NCBI RefSeq assembly: GCF_019656455.1
Contig: NZ_BPMK01000009.1
Location: 1 to 64,000 of the forward strand
Reading direction: 5' to 3'
From: Noviherbaspirillum aridicola
GTDB taxonomy: Bacteria > Pseudomonadota > Gammaproteobacteria > Burkholderiales > Burkholderiaceae_D
Length of the DNA stretch: 64,000 bases
Positions 27,001 through 36,502 of the stretch are shown here, piece by piece. Each line of letters begins with the position of its first letter. Positions within the stretch are counted from its first letter, which is position 1. Made by a program: the position numbers and the translations under genes. The notes under the pieces are model-generated. The model made no database searches, was not told the DNA's origin, and worked only from the letters and a program-made list of their open reading frames with translations.

Positions 27001-27344
27001 AGCGTGTTCCCGATCAGGAATCAGATGGCGACATTCTGGATCGAGAATAATTATTCTCGAAGGACGCGTTGGGCAAGAAGATTGGCCTGTCGCAGGAACG
27101 CGTCCGCCACGCTCGAAACGCTGTAGCAACTCGCGACCAAACTGAAACCCCAGCTCAAGGAGTTTTCAAGACACACGGCCGACGGTCACCCACTCGCCCG
27201 AGTCAGGACGTTGCAGGTAAACGAACTGCGGTTTACCAATCAAAGATATCGGATTACAAGCCTTAATCCTCCTTCTATGTCGGCATCAGTTGAGGCTGAT
27301 CCGATGAAGAAGCAGCTTTATCCAGCCTAAACCGGTATCCATGC
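27001..27344. other. Intergenic region with lower GC, no credible gene
   Basis: 344 bases between convergent comM and the MocR gene. It holds the 20-bp palindrome at 27041-27060. Short frames through it (for example one reading QLATKLKPQLKEFSRHTADG near 27128-27190) look like a decayed coding remnant, but no family is recognisable and stops interrupt them. No clear terminator was found. Confidence 0.5.
27041..27060. repeat. Perfect 20-bp palindrome
   Basis: TCGAGAATAATTATTCTCGA is its own reverse complement, with an AT-rich centre. It resembles a dimeric repressor operator, yet lies between two convergent genes where a promoter is not expected. Confidence 0.8.
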
Positions 27345-28820
27345 TCAGGCTCGGCAGACCTGGAGTCTTGTCTTCGTCGTTTTCCGGGCAAGTGCCGCGA
27401 CCATCCGCCCCAGCGCCCGCATCCCCTCATCCACTTCGTCGCTGTACCGCAGCCCGCAATTGAGCCGGATGAAGTGATCGAACTTGCCCGAGTTCGAAAA
27501 CATCGCTCCCGGCGCGATCAGTATGCCCTCGCGTATCGCGGCGTCGAATACGGCCCTGGAAGGCAGTCGCTCGGGCAGTTCGACCCAGATGGTGATGCCG
27601 CCGTCGGGCAGGGTCATGCGGGTGCCGTGCGGGAAGTGGGCGGCGATGGCGTCGGCCATTCTGCCGCGCTGCTCCCGCAGGGCGCCGCGCAGCCGCCGCA
27701 GGTGGCGGTCGAAGTCGCCGGAGGCCATGTACTCCGCTGCCGCCAGCTGCGACCAGACTTCGTTGTCGCGGGTCTGCGCATACTTGAGCATGGCCACGCG
27801 CGCCTGCCAGCGGCCGGCGCTCATCCAGCCCAGACGCATGCCGGGCGCGAGCGTCTTGTGCAGCGATGCGCAGTGGATGACGTTGCCGCCGCGGTCCCAG
27901 GCCTTGAGCGCGGTCGGCGGCTTGTCGGCGTCGACGAGGTCGCTGTAGGTATCGTCTTCGATCAGCGCCACGCCGGCGCGCTCGCACAATTGCACCAGGC
28001 GGCGCTTTTCGCTGTCGGGCATGATGCTGCCGAGCGGGTTCTGCAGGTGCGGGACCACGACCACCGCCTTGATGCCGGGATGGGTGGAGAGCGCGAGTTC
28101 GAGCGCGTCGACCGACAGGCCGGTGCTCACGCTGGTCGGAATTTCGAGCGCGCGCAGGCCGAGGCTTTCCAGTATCTGCAGCAGGCCGTAGAAGGTCGGG
28201 GATTCGACCGCGATGGTGTCGCCCGGGCCGGCCACCGCGCGCAGGGCGAGGTTGAGCGCTTCGATGCAGCCGTGGGTCACGAGAATGTCTTCCGGCGCCA
28301 GCACCTGGCCGCTGGCGACCGCGCGTCTTGCCAGCATCTCGCGGAACCGCGGGTCCCCGGCCGGCGGCGTGGCGCTCACCAGGATGTCGGGATGACGGCG
28401 CAGCGCGCGCAGGGCGGCATTCTTCAGTTTTTCCGAGGGGTAGAGTTCGGGCGCGGCGCGCGCGCCGGACAGGCCGAGCGTGATCCTGTGCCGCCGTCCC
28501 TGCTCGATGAAGTGCGAAACCCGCGCATGGATGCCGACGTATTGCGCGGGGTCGGGCGGCTGCGCCAGGTCGGGTTCCTCGGGCTGCGGGATGCTGTTGC
28601 GGCGCGGCGGCCGGACGAAATAGCCGGAGCGGGGGCGGGCCTCGATCCAGCCGGCGCGCTCGAGCTCGCGACAGGTCTGCACCGCGGTCGACAGGCTCAC
28701 ATCGTGCAGCCGCATCAGTTCGCGCACGGAGGGCATGCGCTCGCCATGCCTGAGCGCGCCCGCGCGGATCGCATCGAGGTAGTGGGTGGCCAGCTGACGG
28801 TAGAGAGGTTGTGCGTCCAT
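27345..28820 (-). CDS. MocR-type GntR/aminotransferase-like transcriptional regulator
   Basis: 491 residues. Residues ~1-75 are a GntR winged helix (PSVRELMRLHDVSLSTAVQTCRELE region). Residues ~110-480 are a fold-type I aminotransferase domain with the PLP Schiff-base Lys322 in SLHKT and the Asp/Tyr pair near 289-292. MocR proteins use PLP or amino-acid ligands to control neighbouring genes. It is divergent from the DUF2917 gene, and paired ACAGAT repeats in the shared intergenic region are candidate binding sites. Confidence 0.92.
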   Translation of the reverse strand: MDAQPLYRQLATHYLDAIRAGALRHGERMPSVRELMRLHDVSLSTAVQTCRELERAGWIEARPRSGYFVRPPRRNSIPQPEEPDLAQPPDPAQYVGIHARVSHFIEQGRRHRITLGLSGARAAPELYPSEKLKNAALRALRRHPDILVSATPPAGDPRFREMLARRAVASGQVLAPEDILVTHGCIEALNLALRAVAGPGDTIAVESPTFYGLLQILESLGLRALEIPTSVSTGLSVDALELALSTHPGIKAVVVVPHLQNPLGSIMPDSEKRRLVQLCERAGVALIEDDTYSDLVDADKPPTALKAWDRGGNVIHCASLHKTLAPGMRLGWMSAGRWQARVAMLKYAQTRDNEVWSQLAAAEYMASGDFDRHLRRLRGALREQRGRMADAIAAHFPHGTRMTLPDGGITIWVELPERLPSRAVFDAAIREGILIAPGAMFSNSGKFDHFIRLNCGLRYSDEVDEGMRALGRMVAALARKTTKTRLQVCRA

Positions 28821-28851
28821 GTCGCATCATCGCCCGTTGCGGGGGACCGGT

Positions 28852-28888
28852 ACAGATATAGATCCGGGAAAACTGAACGATAACAGAT
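28852..28888. promoter_or_regulatory. Candidate direct-repeat operator of the MocR regulator
   Basis: ACAGAT occurs at 28852-28857 and 28883-28888, same orientation, 31 bases apart (three helical turns), between the divergent MocR and DUF2917 genes. MocR regulators typically bind two direct repeats in such a region. No experimental support. Confidence 0.4.
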
Positions 28889-28995
28889 GGCCGACCGGCC
28901 CGGCTGTAGCGGTGCATTACCGCCGGTGCTGTGCCTGTTGCGCTCCTTCCCCGGCGCTTAGCATGGAGTCATCGTCAGCGCCCGAAAGGAAGACC

Positions 28996-29337
28996 ATGCC
29001 CCATCCTATCCAAGCTGTCTCGCTGCCCGGCGGCCAGGCGTTTCAGATACATGCCGCCGCCGGGGCGCGCCTCGTCTGCCTGGGCGGACGGGCCCACGTC
29101 CGCCCGTCGCCGCAGTGGGTGGCGGAACACCTGCTCGCGCCACGGCTGGAACTTGGCGAGGGCGACGAGCTGCGCATCGATGGCAGCGGCTGGCTGCGCA
29201 TCGAAGCGCGCGAACCGGCCGAACTCATTCTGATTGCGCCGCCGCCCGGCGCGCTGCGGCTGGCTGCGTCGGCACTGGCCGGGGCGGCGCGCCGCCTGCT
29301 CGGCGGAAAACGCCGGACGGCGGGCCAGGCCGCGTGA
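28996..29337 (+). CDS. DUF2917 domain protein
   Basis: 113 residues with a cupin-like beta-rich core (residues ~5-80: SLPGGQAF, ARLVCLGGRAHV, LELGEGDELRIDG) that matches the small DUF2917 family of betaproteobacteria. The C-terminus is Ala/Arg-rich. AAGGAAG lies before the ATG. Its usual neighbour is a divergent MocR or LysR regulator, as here. Function unknown. Confidence 0.85.
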   Translation: MPHPIQAVSLPGGQAFQIHAAAGARLVCLGGRAHVRPSPQWVAEHLLAPRLELGEGDELRIDGSGWLRIEAREPAELILIAPPPGALRLAASALAGAARRLLGGKRRTAGQAA

Positions 29338-29379
29338 TTCGGATTATGATGTGGGACCGCTGCACAGGCATTGCGTCCC

Positions 29380-30228
29380 ATGTTCAACCATCCCGCCGAA
29401 TTCGTGACCTTCAAGGCCAGCCCGCACCTGCCCGGTGTCGAGCTGTATTCGGCGCGCCTGGTCGATCATGCGTTCGCGCCGCACGTGCACGACGGCTATT
29501 CGCTCGGCGCGATCGAGGCGGGCGTCGAACGCTTCCGCTATCGCGGCAGCGAACACCTGGCGCCGGCCGGCACGCTGGTGCTGCTCAATCCGGACGAGAT
29601 GCATACCGGCGAAGCCGAGGTCGAGGCCGGCTGGACCTACCAGATGCTGTACATCGAACCGGAAACGCTCAGGCGCATGACCGGCGGCGAAGCCTGGTTT
29701 CCGGACGCGGCCATTCATGATCCGGCACTGGCCGATGCGTTTCGCGCGGGCTTTGCGCGGCTATGGCAGGCGCCGGACGATATCGCCTTCGTCTCGGTCT
29801 TCACGCAGCTGGTCGACGCGATCGTCGCGCGCTACGGCCGGAACGCGCGCGAGCTGCAGATGGCCGATCCGCGGCGCCAGCGCCGGCTGGCATCCATGCG
29901 GCGGGTGCTGGACTGCATCGAGGCCAATCTCGACCAGAACCTCGGCATCGAGACGCTGGCGGCGGAGGCGGGCATGTCGCTGTTCCACTTCGTGCGCAGC
30001 TTCTCCGCCACCTTCCACGTGACGCCGCACCAGTACCTGCAGGCGCGGCGCGCGGCTCGGGCGAAGTCGCTGCTGGCGCGGCGCATGTCGCCGTCGGAAG
30101 CCGCCGCCGCCGCGGGACTGACCGACCAGAGCCATCTGAACCGCTGGTTCAAGCGCGCCTACGGCGTCACGCCGGCGCAGTATCAACAGCAAATCGGTAC
30201 AAGACCGCTCGCCGCCCGCCGCGCATAA
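29380..30228 (+). CDS. AraC-family transcriptional regulator
   Basis: 282 residues. The N-terminal cupin sensing domain has the HVHDGYSLGAIEAG region (~28-41). The C-terminal double helix-turn-helix occupies ~180-275, with the conserved LTDQSHLNRWFKRAYGVTPAQY segment. The ATG at 29380 is preferred over a TTG three codons earlier. It lies 50 bases upstream of a same-strand EamA exporter gene that it may control, a common AraC-exporter arrangement. Confidence 0.92.
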   Translation: MFNHPAEFVTFKASPHLPGVELYSARLVDHAFAPHVHDGYSLGAIEAGVERFRYRGSEHLAPAGTLVLLNPDEMHTGEAEVEAGWTYQMLYIEPETLRRMTGGEAWFPDAAIHDPALADAFRAGFARLWQAPDDIAFVSVFTQLVDAIVARYGRNARELQMADPRRQRRLASMRRVLDCIEANLDQNLGIETLAAEAGMSLFHFVRSFSATFHVTPHQYLQARRAARAKSLLARRMSPSEAAAAAGLTDQSHLNRWFKRAYGVTPAQYQQQIGTRPLAARRA

Positions 30229-30279
30229 TCCGCGCATTCTCTCCATCCGCCCTCGCGGGCGCAGTTCATTCCTGTTGTC

Positions 30280-31260
30280 ATGTTGATCGGATTTCTTTGT
30301 GCGCTCGGCGCCGGCCTGATGTGGGGCCTGGTGTTCGTCGCTCCCCTGATGCTGGCCGACTATCCCGGCCTGGTGCTTTCCTTCGGCCGCTATATCGGCT
30401 TCGGCCTGATCGCGCTGCTGCCTGCCTGGTTCGACCGGCGCCATATCGCCGCTCTCACCCGTGCCGACTGGATGGCCGCGCTCAGGCTGTCGCTGGTCGG
30501 GAACATCCTGTACTACGCCGCGCTCGCCACCGGCATCCAGCTCGCGGACGCGCCGCTGCCGACCATGATGATCGGCACCCTGCCGCTGGTGATTTCCATC
30601 TGTTCCAACTGGGCGCCCGGCCATCCTTCCGAGGCAATCGCGTGGCGCCGGCTCGCGCCCTCGCTGCTGATCATTTTCGCCGGCCTGATGCTGGTGAACG
30701 CGAGCGAGCTCGATCAGCTCGGCCGGCCGGGCAATGCGCGCACCATCTCCGACTATGCGCTCGGCTGCTTCATCACGCTCGGCGCGCTGGCGGCCTGGAC
30801 CTGGTATCCGATCATGAACGCGCGCCACCTCAAGCAGCATCCGCACATCCGCTCGTCGACCTGGGCCACGGCGCAGGGCCTGGCGACGCTGCCGCTGGCG
30901 CTTGCCGGCTTCATCGGCTACGGCGTCTGGACGGCGGCGAGCGGCAGCGGCTACGACTATCCGCTCGGCCCGCGTCCGCTGCCCTTCATCGGGCTCATGC
31001 TGACGCTCGGACTGTGCGCATCCTGGCTCGGCACCCTGCTGTGGAACAAGGCCAGCCAGCATCTGCCGACCTCCCTGGTCGGCCAGCTGATCGTGTTCGA
31101 AACCCTGTCGGCGCTGCTGTATGCCTTCCTGCGCCGCGGCGAAATGCCTGCCCCCCAGGTGCTCGCGGGCATCGTGCTGCTGTGCGTCGGCGTGTTGCTG
31201 GGCATGCAGGCCTTCCAGCGGGCGCAGGCGAGGTCGCGGGCGGCACTCGCCGGCGAATGA
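30280..31260 (+). CDS. EamA/DMT-family transporter
   Basis: 326-residue inner-membrane protein with ten predicted helices in two EamA repeats (~1-140 and ~160-310). Typical motifs are the GLMWGLVFVAPL start and the FETLSALLYAFLRRGE segment in the second half. Drug/metabolite transporters of this type usually export amino acids or metabolites. Follows an AraC regulator gene in the same direction. Confidence 0.9.
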   Translation: MLIGFLCALGAGLMWGLVFVAPLMLADYPGLVLSFGRYIGFGLIALLPAWFDRRHIAALTRADWMAALRLSLVGNILYYAALATGIQLADAPLPTMMIGTLPLVISICSNWAPGHPSEAIAWRRLAPSLLIIFAGLMLVNASELDQLGRPGNARTISDYALGCFITLGALAAWTWYPIMNARHLKQHPHIRSSTWATAQGLATLPLALAGFIGYGVWTAASGSGYDYPLGPRPLPFIGLMLTLGLCASWLGTLLWNKASQHLPTSLVGQLIVFETLSALLYAFLRRGEMPAPQVLAGIVLLCVGVLLGMQAFQRAQARSRAALAGE

Positions 31261-31309
31261 AGCCGGCCGCGCGGTGCGGCCGGCCGGGTCAGCTGCTACC
31301 ATCGCGGAC

Positions 31310-31834
31310 ATGACAAAATTTTCTTCGATGCTGGCCGCCGCGGCCGCCGGCCTGCTGCTGATCGCCTGCAGTCCCACCTACGACTGGCGCGAAATCCGCG
31401 GCGAAGGCGCCGGCTACAGGGTCATGCTGCCGGCCAAGCCTGCTTCCCATACCCGTGCGGTGAACCTGAACGGCACCCAGGTGCAGATGACGATGACCGG
31501 CGCCGAGACCGACGGCGTGAGCTTCACCGTCGCCACCGCGCAGCTCGCCGATGCGGCGCAGGCGCAGCAGGCGCTGCAGGCGATGAAGCAGGCGATGCTG
31601 CGCAACGTCGGCGGCAGCGTGAAACAGGACAAGCCGGTGGAAGTGAACGGCGCCTCGAACGCGAGCGAGCTGACCGCGACCGGCGGCGCCGACGCCTCCG
31701 GCCGGCCGCGCCTGATGGTCGCGCGCTTCTTCATGCGCGACAACCAGGTGTTCCAGATGGTCGTGCTGGGCCGCGAGAACGGCGTGCCGCAGGAAGCGGT
31801 CGACACTTTCCTTTCCTCCTTCAGGCCGGCCTGA
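31310..31834 (+). CDS. Small lipoprotein, unknown
   Basis: 174 residues. The signal peptide ends in the lipobox LIAC with Cys20, so the protein is probably lipid-anchored. The mature domain is alpha/beta with a YRVMLPAKP opening and a C-terminal VDTFLSSFRP, a pattern seen in proteobacterial lipoproteins of the PsbP-like/DUF1795 type. The stop overlaps the MFS start by one base (TGATG), so the pair is translationally coupled. Confidence 0.85.
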   Translation: MTKFSSMLAAAAAGLLLIACSPTYDWREIRGEGAGYRVMLPAKPASHTRAVNLNGTQVQMTMTGAETDGVSFTVATAQLADAAQAQQALQAMKQAMLRNVGGSVKQDKPVEVNGASNASELTATGGADASGRPRLMVARFFMRDNQVFQMVVLGRENGVPQEAVDTFLSSFRPA

Positions 31835-33093
31835 TGTCCGACCCGACCCGACTCAGGGGAGCCGAAGCGGCGGGCGTGTTCCTCAGCTTCGCCTCCGGCT
31901 ATCTGCTGTCCTATGCCTTCCGCTCGGTCAACGCGGTGATCGCGCCATCCCTCGTGGACGACGCGGGCCTGTCCAACGCCGATCTCGGCCTGCTGTCATC
32001 CGCCTACTTTCTCAGCTTCGCGGCGATGCAGCTGCCGCTCGGCATCTGGCTCGACCGCTTCGGGCCGCGCCGGGTGGAGATCACGCTGCTGATGTTCGCC
32101 GCCGCCGGCGCGGCCGTCTTCGCCAGCAGCAGTTCGCTCTCCGGCCTGTGGATCGGCCGCGCGCTGATCGGCATCGGCGTGTCGGCCTGCCTGATGGCGC
32201 CCTATACCGCCTACCGCCGGTGGTTCCCGCCCGAGCGTCAGAGCCAGCTGGCGAGCTGGATGCTGGTGTCCGGCACGCTTGGCGCGCTGGCGTCGACGGT
32301 GCCGGTCAGCGCGGCGCTGCCGCTCATCGGCTGGCGCGGTGTGTTCTGGATCATGAGCGGCCTGATTCTCGCCTCGGCCATGGCGATCCTTGTCGTGCTC
32401 GGCCGGGCGGAGGCGCGGCACGGCCCCTTGCGCGGCGCGACCCGTCCGGCCGGGGCGCAGGCCATCGGCTACCGGCAGATTTTTTCGTCGCCGGTGTTTC
32501 GCCGCATGGCGATCCTCGGCATGGTCAACCAGGGCAGCTTCACCGCGATACAGACGCTGTGGGCCGGCCCCTGGATGATGACGGTGCTCGGCATGGACAA
32601 GCAGCAGACGGCGAGCGTGCTCTTTGCGATCAATCTCTGCCTGCTCGGCGGCTACCTGCTGATGTCCTGGATGGCGCCGCGCTATGTCGCGCAGGGCGGC
32701 TCGCGCGGCATGCCGGTGACGCGGGTGATCGCTGTGTTCATCGCCGCCGCGGTGGCGATCCAGACGGTGATCCTGTTTTCCTCCGGGCCGTCGTCCTGGC
32801 TGCTGTGGCTGCTGCTGGTGCTGTTCATCCCGGTCGGCACGCTGGTGCAGACCAGCGTCAGCCTGTCTTTCCCCGCCGCATCGGCGGGACGCGCCAATAC
32901 CGCCTACAACTTCCTGATCTTCATCGGCGCCTTTCTCGCGCAGTGGGGCATCGGCCTGCTGATCGACATTGCCCGCGGCCAAGGCCTGGATCCCGTCGCC
33001 GCGATGCGGGCGGGCTTCGGCGTGTGCCTGGCCTGCCAGGCGGCGAGCTGGCTGGCCTTCATGCTGCAGAAGGCGGAACCGGGCAACGCCTGA
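31834..33093 (+). CDS. MFS transporter
   Basis: 419 residues, 12 hydrophobic segments. The motif LGIWLDRFGPRR between TM2 and TM3 is the MFS signature loop. It resembles the nitrate/sialate/hexuronate-type branch of MFS with a short central loop. Substrate unknown. Coupled to the preceding lipoprotein gene. Confidence 0.9.
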   Translation: MSDPTRLRGAEAAGVFLSFASGYLLSYAFRSVNAVIAPSLVDDAGLSNADLGLLSSAYFLSFAAMQLPLGIWLDRFGPRRVEITLLMFAAAGAAVFASSSSLSGLWIGRALIGIGVSACLMAPYTAYRRWFPPERQSQLASWMLVSGTLGALASTVPVSAALPLIGWRGVFWIMSGLILASAMAILVVLGRAEARHGPLRGATRPAGAQAIGYRQIFSSPVFRRMAILGMVNQGSFTAIQTLWAGPWMMTVLGMDKQQTASVLFAINLCLLGGYLLMSWMAPRYVAQGGSRGMPVTRVIAVFIAAAVAIQTVILFSSGPSSWLLWLLLVLFIPVGTLVQTSVSLSFPAASAGRANTAYNFLIFIGAFLAQWGIGLLIDIARGQGLDPVAAMRAGFGVCLACQAASWLAFMLQKAEPGNA

Positions 33094-33165
33094 TCGCATC
33101 GCATGGCGGGGGCCGCAACTCATGCTATGTTTTAGTAGTCCACAGACATATTTGACGGAGGTTCC

Positions 33166-33510
33166 ATGTTGGTCACATTCAAGTCAAAGGCCGCTGCCGA
33201 AGTGCTGATGTACGAGGAACATGCTCGGCGCATCCTCGATCTGCTGGACAAGGATGTGAAGCGCGGGATCATTACCGCCGCCGAGACGCCGGGCGCGATC
33301 AGGCGGCTGGAAGCGGAGATCGCCGAAAGCCGCCTGCATCCGGCCTCGGAGGAGGTGGAACGCGACGTGCGGGCGCATCACAACGAACAGGGCGACGACA
33401 ACGAGCATGAACCGCCGGAGTACGTCAGCTTCGCCACCCGCGCCTATCCGCTGCTGGCCATGCTGCGCGCGGCCCAGCAGGAAGGACGCGACGTGGTCTG
33501 GGGCGTGTAG
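33166..33510 (+). CDS. DUF1840 family protein
   Basis: 114-residue cytosolic protein. The opening MLVTFKSKAAAEVLMYEEHA and closing REGRDVVWGV-like end match DUF1840, a betaproteobacterial family of unknown function. The middle is acidic and probably helical. GGAGG precedes the ATG at ideal spacing. Its TAG stop overlaps the GTG start of the lipase gene by one base. Confidence 0.88.
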   Translation: MLVTFKSKAAAEVLMYEEHARRILDLLDKDVKRGIITAAETPGAIRRLEAEIAESRLHPASEEVERDVRAHHNEQGDDNEHEPPEYVSFATRAYPLLAMLRAAQQEGRDVVWGV

Positions 33511-34343
33511 TGGACGGGCCGGCGGAGAAGTCCCTCGCCGCCGCCGGCGGCACCCGCCTGTTCGTGCGCGACCTGCCCGTGCCCGCCGCCCGCCGGCGCG
33601 GCGGCGTGGTGCTGATGCATGGACTTGGCGAGCACTGCGGCCGCTATGCGCACCTGGCGCGCTTCTTCAATGAGCGGGGCTGGTCGGCCCGCCTGTACGA
33701 CCACCGCGGCCACGGCCGGTCCGACGGCCCTCGCGGCGACGTCCCCGACGACCAGGCCCTGCTGCGCGACGCGAAGCTCGTGCTCGACGATTTCGCCGTC
33801 GGGCTCGGCGAGCCGCCGCTGCTGTTCGGCCACAGCATGGGCGGCCTGTTTGCCGCGGCCTTCGCCGCCGCCGCGCTGTCGCCCCTGCGCGGCCTCATCC
33901 TGTCCTCGCCGGCGCTCGGCCTGTCGCTGACGGCGCCGCAGAAAATGCTGCTCGCCTCGCTCGGCGCGGTAACGCCTGGCCTGCAGGTGTCCAACGGCCT
34001 GCAGACACGCTACCTGTCACACGATCCCGAGGTGGTGCGCGCCTACGAAAACGATCCGCTGGTCCATCCGAAGATCACGCCGCGCCTGCTGCGCTGCATG
34101 TTGCGCACCATCGACGACGCCCACAACCGCGCGCCCTCGCTCGCCATTCCGGTGCTGATGCTGGTGGCCGGCGACGACCGCATGGTCGATGCGCGCGGCA
34201 GCGAAGCTTTCTTTGCGCGGCTGCCGCCGGGCACAGGCACGCTGCACCGCTATCCCGCGTTCTATCACGAGGTCTTCAACGAAAAGGATGCGCGGCGCGC
34301 ATTCGGCGACCTCGCCGCCTGGATGGACGACAGGGGTTTTTGA
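33510..34343 (+). CDS. Alpha/beta hydrolase, monoacylglycerol-lipase-like
   Basis: 277 residues, GTG start overlapping the DUF1840 stop. HGLGEHCGRY near 37-46 and YDHRGHGRSDG mark the lysophospholipase/monoacylglycerol-lipase group (Hydrolase_4). Nucleophile Ser109 is in GHSMGG; Asp227 and His253 complete the triad. Probably hydrolyses a lipid monoester; the true substrate is unknown. Confidence 0.9.
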   Translation: MDGPAEKSLAAAGGTRLFVRDLPVPAARRRGGVVLMHGLGEHCGRYAHLARFFNERGWSARLYDHRGHGRSDGPRGDVPDDQALLRDAKLVLDDFAVGLGEPPLLFGHSMGGLFAAAFAAAALSPLRGLILSSPALGLSLTAPQKMLLASLGAVTPGLQVSNGLQTRYLSHDPEVVRAYENDPLVHPKITPRLLRCMLRTIDDAHNRAPSLAIPVLMLVAGDDRMVDARGSEAFFARLPPGTGTLHRYPAFYHEVFNEKDARRAFGDLAAWMDDRGF

Positions 34344-34399
34344 GCGGGCAGGACCTCATCACCGCTACAATCACGGACTTTCTCGCCTCAGGTCATCTC

Positions 34400-35029
34400 A
34401 TGTTCGGCATTTCCGATTTCGGTCTCTTCGTCGCCGCCGTGCTTCTGCTCAATGCCACCCCCGGCCCGGATACCGCCTACATCGTCGGCCGCAGCCTGGC
34501 CCAGGGCCGCGCCGCCGGACTGGTCTCGGCGCTCGGCATTTCCGCCGGCTGCGTGGTGCATGCGCTGGCCTCGGCGCTCGGGCTGTCGGCCATCCTCGCC
34601 GCCTCCGCCACCGCCTTCACGATCATCAAGCTCGCCGGCGGCGCCTATCTGATCTATCTCGGCATCCGCATGCTGCTCGCCAGGCCGGAGCCCGCCGGCG
34701 CGCCGGCCGCCGCGCCGGCACGCTCCCTGAAAACCATCTTCTGGCAGGCGACGATGACCAATGTGCTCAATCCCAAGGTCATCCTGTTCTTCCTCGCCTT
34801 CATTCCGCAGTTCGTGCGCACCGACGCGCCCGGGAGGACCGCCGGCTTCCTGCTGCTGGGACTGGCGTTTTCGCTGATCAGCCTTGGCTGGAACAGCGGC
34901 ACCGCCTTCCTGGCCGGCACGCTGGCGCGCGGCGCCGGCCGCCGTCCCCGCCTCAGGCTGTGGCTGGAGCGCTTCGTCGGCGCCGCCTTCATCGCGCTCG
35001 GCGCCCGACTCGCCCTGTCCCGGAACTGA
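34400..35029 (+). CDS. LysE/RhtB-family exporter
   Basis: 209 residues, six predicted helices. The LLNATPGPDTAYIVGRSLAQG region is the LysE/RhtB signature, and the NVLNPKVILFFLAFIPQFV segment is conserved. Exports amino acids or homoserine lactones in characterised relatives. The start at MFGISDF gives the family length; an earlier ATG at 34340 overlaps the lipase end. It lies 3 bases before rsmB. Confidence 0.9.
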   Translation: MFGISDFGLFVAAVLLLNATPGPDTAYIVGRSLAQGRAAGLVSALGISAGCVVHALASALGLSAILAASATAFTIIKLAGGAYLIYLGIRMLLARPEPAGAPAAAPARSLKTIFWQATMTNVLNPKVILFFLAFIPQFVRTDAPGRTAGFLLLGLAFSLISLGWNSGTAFLAGTLARGAGRRPRLRLWLERFVGAAFIALGARLALSRN

Positions 35030-35032
35030 TCG

Positions 35033-36340
35033 ATGAACAAAGCCTCCCTGCCGCCCGCCTCGCTCGCCTTCAGCCTGTGGGGCGCGGCCCAGGCCGTGAC
35101 CCGCGTCGCCGGCGGCACCGCCCTGCCGCAGGCGCTGGCCGCGGTCTTCGCCCGCATGGAGCCGACGCCGCAGGCCCGCGGCGCCATCCAGGACATCGCC
35201 TACCGGACGATGCGGGAATACGGCCTGGCGCAGGTCCTGCTCGGCCAGCTCGCCTCGCGCAAGCCCTCCGCACCGGAACTGCACGCCCTGCTGTGCGCGG
35301 CACTGGCATTGCTGGTGCCCGAGGCGGAGCAGGCGCCGTATGACCCGTTCACGGTGGTCGACCAGGCGGTCGACTGCGCCGCCTCCCAGCGCACGCTGGC
35401 GCCGGCCAAGGGCATGGTCAACGCCGTGCTGCGCCGCTTCCTGCGCGAGCGCCAGCCTCTTCTGGCGCAGGCGCGCCGCCAGCCGCTGGCCGAATGGAAC
35501 TATCCCGCGTGGTGGATCGATGCGATGCGCGCGGCCTGGCCGCAGCAATGGCGCGACATCCTTACAGCCGGCAACCAGCCGCCGCCACTGACGCTGCGCG
35601 TCAACCTCGCCAAAACCGGCGTCGACGACTGCCTGGCCGCCTTCGCCGCCGCCGGCATCGAGGCCGTGCGGGTCGGCCCGCAGGCGCTCAAGCTGCTGCG
35701 TGCGCTGCCGGTGGCGCAGATCCCCGGCTTTGCGGAGGGGCTGGTGTCGGTGCAGGATGCCGCCGCCCAGCTCGCCGCGCCGCTGCTCGATCTGCGGGAC
35801 GGCATGCGGGTGCTCGACGCATGCGCCGCGCCGGGCGGCAAGACCGGACACATGCTGGAGACCGCCCGCGTGCAGATGCTGGCGCTGGACAGCGATCCGC
35901 AGCGGCTGGCGCGCATCGACGAAAACCTGCGCCGGCTCCAGCTGCAGGCCGAACTGCGGCACGGCGACGCCGGCGCGCGCGACTGGTGGGACGGCCGCCC
36001 GTTCGACCGCATCCTCGCCGACGTCCCGTGCACCGCCTCCGGCATCGTGCGGCGCCACCCCGACATCCGCTGGCTGCGCCGCAAGGACGACGTCCGCCAG
36101 CTCGCCGCGCTCGGCGGCCGCATCCTCGACAACCTCTGGCCGATGCTGGCGCCCGGGGGCAAGCTGCTGTTTGTCACCTGCTCCATCTGGCCCCAGGAAT
36201 CGGAACAGCAGGCGGCCGCCTTCGCCGTCCGCCACCAGGCGCTGCGCCTGCCGGCCCCCGGCCAGTTGCTGCCGGCGGCACGGGCGGACGAAGACCACGA
36301 TGGCTTGTTCTATGCGCTATTCCAAAAGACGACGGTCTGA
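35033..36340 (+). CDS. rsmB: 16S rRNA m5C967 methyltransferase RsmB
   Basis: 435 residues. N-terminal NusB-like RNA-binding domain (~10-160), then a Rossmann SAM domain with DACAAPGGKTGHM near 263-275. The two catalytic cysteines are Cys333 in DVPCTASG and Cys383 in VTCSIWPQES. Modifies C967 of 16S rRNA. It precedes DUF4390 and the ntrY-type kinase in an order common in Burkholderiales. Confidence 0.95.
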   Translation: MNKASLPPASLAFSLWGAAQAVTRVAGGTALPQALAAVFARMEPTPQARGAIQDIAYRTMREYGLAQVLLGQLASRKPSAPELHALLCAALALLVPEAEQAPYDPFTVVDQAVDCAASQRTLAPAKGMVNAVLRRFLRERQPLLAQARRQPLAEWNYPAWWIDAMRAAWPQQWRDILTAGNQPPPLTLRVNLAKTGVDDCLAAFAAAGIEAVRVGPQALKLLRALPVAQIPGFAEGLVSVQDAAAQLAAPLLDLRDGMRVLDACAAPGGKTGHMLETARVQMLALDSDPQRLARIDENLRRLQLQAELRHGDAGARDWWDGRPFDRILADVPCTASGIVRRHPDIRWLRRKDDVRQLAALGGRILDNLWPMLAPGGKLLFVTCSIWPQESEQQAAAFAVRHQALRLPAPGQLLPAARADEDHDGLFYALFQKTTV

Positions 36341-36502
36341 TAGTATCTTCGGCAGAAACCCCTTATCAGCCAGAAATGTGCATGAATACAAATACTTGCG
36401 ACATTCTCACCGCTGTCCGCACGCGCCGTGGAAAGCGCATCCGCCCGCCCCTGCCCACCGCCCCCGCGTCGACCTGACCGGCCATCATCCATTCCGGACA
36501 CA

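Noticed and set aside
27069-27266. 65-codon frame downstream of comM
   Set aside because: No domain or ribosome site; possibly part of a decayed gene, recorded only as intergenic.
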